From Dehalococcoidales bacterium (GTDB taxonomy: Bacteria > Chloroflexota > Dehalococcoidia > Dehalococcoidales > RBG-16-60-22), in NCBI GenBank assembly GCA_016926115.1, contig JAFGPF010000038.1, forward strand, positions 1 through 31,558: a stretch of DNA of 31,558 nucleotides, read 5' to 3'. The notes under the pieces are model-generated. The model saw only the letters and a program-made list of their open reading frames with translations, ran no database searches and had not been told where the DNA came from. Made by a program: the position numbers and the translations under genes. Each line of letters opens with the position of its first letter. The first letter of the stretch is position 1. Positions 29,562-31,558 of the stretch are shown here, in pieces.

Positions 29562-31558
29562 TTAACTCTCAAGGTCGCACCTCAGGCACCGTTTGGCTTC
29601 ACGCCGGGCGACCTCCTCGGAAAAGCCGAGCTCTATTTCCTCAAAGCTGGCGCGCCTGTCCGCCAGAGGCAGCGTTTTTACCTGTGTCCGCGGTTTCAAC
29701 TCCCATGACTCATCGAGTTCTTGAGTGGTACCTTCGGCAACCACATCCGTTTTACGGTCGTATATCTCCACCCGGGAATCATCGCCCCGGAGGTACTTAT
29801 CGATGGCGATAGCTCCTCTCCTCCCGGCGGCGATAGCCTCGACGACCATGCCCGGTCCGGTAACGAAGTCGCCGCCGGCGAAGACGCCGGGGACATTGGT
29901 CACCAGGGAATTGCTGTCCACCACCAGGGTTTCCCACCGGGTGCGCTCCAGCTCGCTGTCCGCCGGCAGGAAGGAAAGGTCAGGCGCCTGCCCTACGGCG
30001 GCGATAACCGTATCCGCCTCGGCGGTAAACTCCGAGCCGGGGATGGGAACGGGGCGCCGCCGTCCGCTTTCGTCGGGCTCTCCCAGCTTCATCTTGATGC
30101 ACTGGAGACCCGTAATTTTCCAGTTATCGCTGGTTATCCGGGTGGGATTGGCAAGGAAATTGATATTAACACCTTCGGCGACGGCTTCATCGTACTCGAT
30201 TTCCGATACGGGCATCTCATCGCGGGAGCGGCGGTAATAGATACTGGTTTTCTCGGCACCGAGGCGCAGGGAGGTCCGGGCGGCATCAAGGGCTACGTTG
30301 CCGCCCCCGATGATAGCCACCCGCTTGCCGACCTTTATGTCCCTGCCCAGCCTGATGTCCCGGAGAAATCTCAAGCCGTAATACAGCCCCTCGATATCCT
30401 CGACCTCTCCGGGTATGCCCAGTCGCTGGCTCCGCTGGGCACCGGCGGCAATGAAGACGGAAGCAAAGCCGTCCTCCTTTAATTTCTCTACGGTAAAATT
30501 GGTATTGACGGGCGTGTTATATTTAATCTCTACTCCGCTTTTGGTGATATAATCGATGTCCTGCTGGATGGCGGCGTGCGGCAAACGGAACTCCGGTATA
30601 GCCACTGAAAGCATGCCGCCGCCCACGGGGAGGGCTTCGAACACGGTTACCTTGTAGCCGGATTGCGCCAGGAAGTAAGCGCAGGCAAGACCGGTGGGAC
30701 CCGCCCCCACCACGGCTATCTTCTCCTTCTTCGTCACGGGGAAGGGCTCGATATCGCCGTTTTCCGAGCCGTGCTCCGCATACCAGTCGGCGGCGAAGCG
30801 CTTCAGCGTCCTTATCGCCACGGGGTCGTCCAGCTCGCCGCGGCGGCAGCGCCCTTCACAGGGGTGGTGGCAGATACGCCCGCACACGGCGGCGAAGGGA
30901 TTGCGCTCGCGGATGGTTTCGATAGCCGATTTATAATCGCCGTCGGCGATGTAAGCGATATATTTAGGGATATTGATGCCCGCCGGGCAGGTATGCTGGC
31001 AGGGGGATATCATCAGGGCTTCGCAGACGGCAGCCGGGCACTTCTTTTCCCTGATATGCGCCTCGTACTCCTCGCGGAAGTAGTTGATGGTGGAGAGAAT
31101 CGGGTTAGGCGCCGTCTGTCCCAGTCCGCACAGGGAGCACTCCTTGACCGTTTTAGCGATAGCAAGCAGGGCATCGATGTCCTCGTCGTTCCCCATGCCT
31201 TCAGTAATGCGCGTAAGTATCTCCAGCATCTGCCGGGTACCCAGCCGGCAGGGGGTACATTTGCCGCAGGACTCGGTCTGGGTGAAATTGATAAAGAACC
31301 GCGCCACTTCCACCATACAGGTGGCTTCGTCCATGACCACCATGCCACCGGAGCCCATAATCGACCCCAGTCCGGCGAGGGTCTCGTACTCAATGGGCGT
31401 TTCTATAAAGCGGGCCGGAATACAGCCCCCGGAAGGGCCGCCGGTCTGTACCGCCTTGAGTTTACGTTCGCGGGGGATACCGCCGCCCACATTATAGACT
31501 ATATGGGAGAGGGGCGTGCCCATGGGCACCTCGACCAGCCCGCTGTTGGCGATTTTAC
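29562..31558 (-). CDS. NuoF-GltD fusion flavoprotein, N-terminus cut by window edge
   Basis: The frame is open to the right edge, so the NADH/FMN-binding part of the NuoF-like half lies outside. Numbering from the GTG at 31529, the visible NuoF part has the cluster motif [13 protein letters not shown] (Cys88, 91, 94) and the matching CSLCGLGQ about 40 residues later (Cys134). A GltD-type domain follows, with cysteines in [12 protein letters not shown] and [16 protein letters not shown] and NAD(P) folds ([36 protein letters not shown]) and [20 protein letters not shown] complete it. The tail ends in RCLRCD. It lies upstream of metV-metF and may pass electrons between NADH, ferredoxin-like carriers and MetVF. 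The exact partners are inferred. Confidence 0.9.
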   Translation of the reverse strand, partial: KIANSGLVEVPMGTPLSHIVYNVGGGIPRERKLKAVQTGGPSGGCIPARFIETPIEYETLAGLGSIMGSGGMVVMDEATCMVEVARFFINFTQTESCGKCTPCRLGTRQMLEILTRITEGMGNDEDIDALLAIAKTVKECSLCGLGQTAPNPILSTINYFREEYEAHIREKKCPAAVCEALMISPCQHTCPAGINIPKYIAYIADGDYKSAIETIRERNPFAAVCGRICHHPCEGRCRRGELDDPVAIRTLKRFAADWYAEHGSENGDIEPFPVTKKEKIAVVGAGPTGLACAYFLAQSGYKVTVFEALPVGGGMLSVAIPEFRLPHAAIQQDIDYITKSGVEIKYNTPVNTNFTVEKLKEDGFASVFIAAGAQRSQRLGIPGEVEDIEGLYYGLRFLRDIRLGRDIKVGKRVAIIGGGNVALDAARTSLRLGAEKTSIYYRRSRDEMPVSEIEYDEAVAEGVNINFLANPTRITSDNWKITGLQCIKMKLGEPDESGRRRPVPIPGSEFTAEADTVIAAVGQAPDLSFLPADSELERTRWETLVVDSNSLVTNVPGVFAGGDFVTGPGMVVEAIAAGRRGAIAIDKYLRGDDSRVEIYDRKTDVVAEGTTQELDESWELKPRTQVKTLPLADRRASFEEIELGFSEEVARREAKRCLRCDLES

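Noticed and set aside
29721..30482. Open frame of 253 codons on the plus strand
   Set aside because: It is antisense to the NuoF-GltD gene and contains no domain signature.

Overview
This is a GC-rich bacterial chromosome segment from a strict anaerobe. The gene content fits a subsurface or sediment member of the Chloroflexota, most likely class Dehalococcoidia. That placement is an inference from several things: a paired MetF/MetV methylenetetrahydrofolate reductase next to a NuoF-GltD fusion, an aldehyde ferredoxin oxidoreductase-family enzyme, rubrerythrin, a ferredoxin-rich ETF, bacterial fatty-acid and phospholipid genes, and the MEP-pathway enzyme IspH. No rRNA, tRNA, prophage, insertion sequence or CRISPR array was found. 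Both window edges cut genes.

Left part (1-10.8 kb, all on +). It starts with the C-terminal part of a HerA-like ATPase and a patatin-like phospholipase. A repeat-bearing gap precedes plsC-ispH. A strong promoter then precedes an operon encoding acyl-CoA dehydrogenase, EtfB, a two-cluster ferredoxin and a ferredoxin-fused EtfA, which together look like a beta-oxidation electron module able to exchange electrons with ferredoxin. A cupin protein and an FKBP-type isomerase follow. Next is a lipid-ribosome cluster of DUF177, rpmF, fabD and fabG, ending in a duplicated remnant of the fabG tail.

Middle part (10.8-17 kb, mostly on -). A purine-salvage operon reads hpt, methyltransferase, adenine deaminase, phosphoribosyltransferase. 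A 52-residue membrane protein has its own promoter and an ideal ribosome binding site. Then come a PRC-barrel / zinc-ribbon / HesB-like operon, a small + strand membrane protein with a near-consensus promoter, and rubrerythrin.

Right part (17-31.5 kb, all on -). A Fur-family regulator is translationally coupled to a two-subunit methylmalonyl-CoA mutase with its epimerase (succinyl-CoA / propionyl-CoA interconversion). An ABC-2 exporter, an AOR-family tungsten/molybdenum enzyme, an HELGH membrane protease and an enoate-reductase-type flavoprotein follow. The window ends in metV-metF and a NuoF-GltD fusion, i.e. the methyl branch of the Wood-Ljungdahl pathway with a candidate NADH-linked electron partner. 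Short palindromic repeats ending in GAATGAC are scattered between these genes.

Together the genes suggest metabolism of fatty and organic acids (acyl-CoA oxidation, the methylmalonyl-CoA route, C1 reduction or oxidation), with flavins, ferredoxin and NADH as the currencies. All functional calls are read from the sequence and remembered family motifs; no database search was run.
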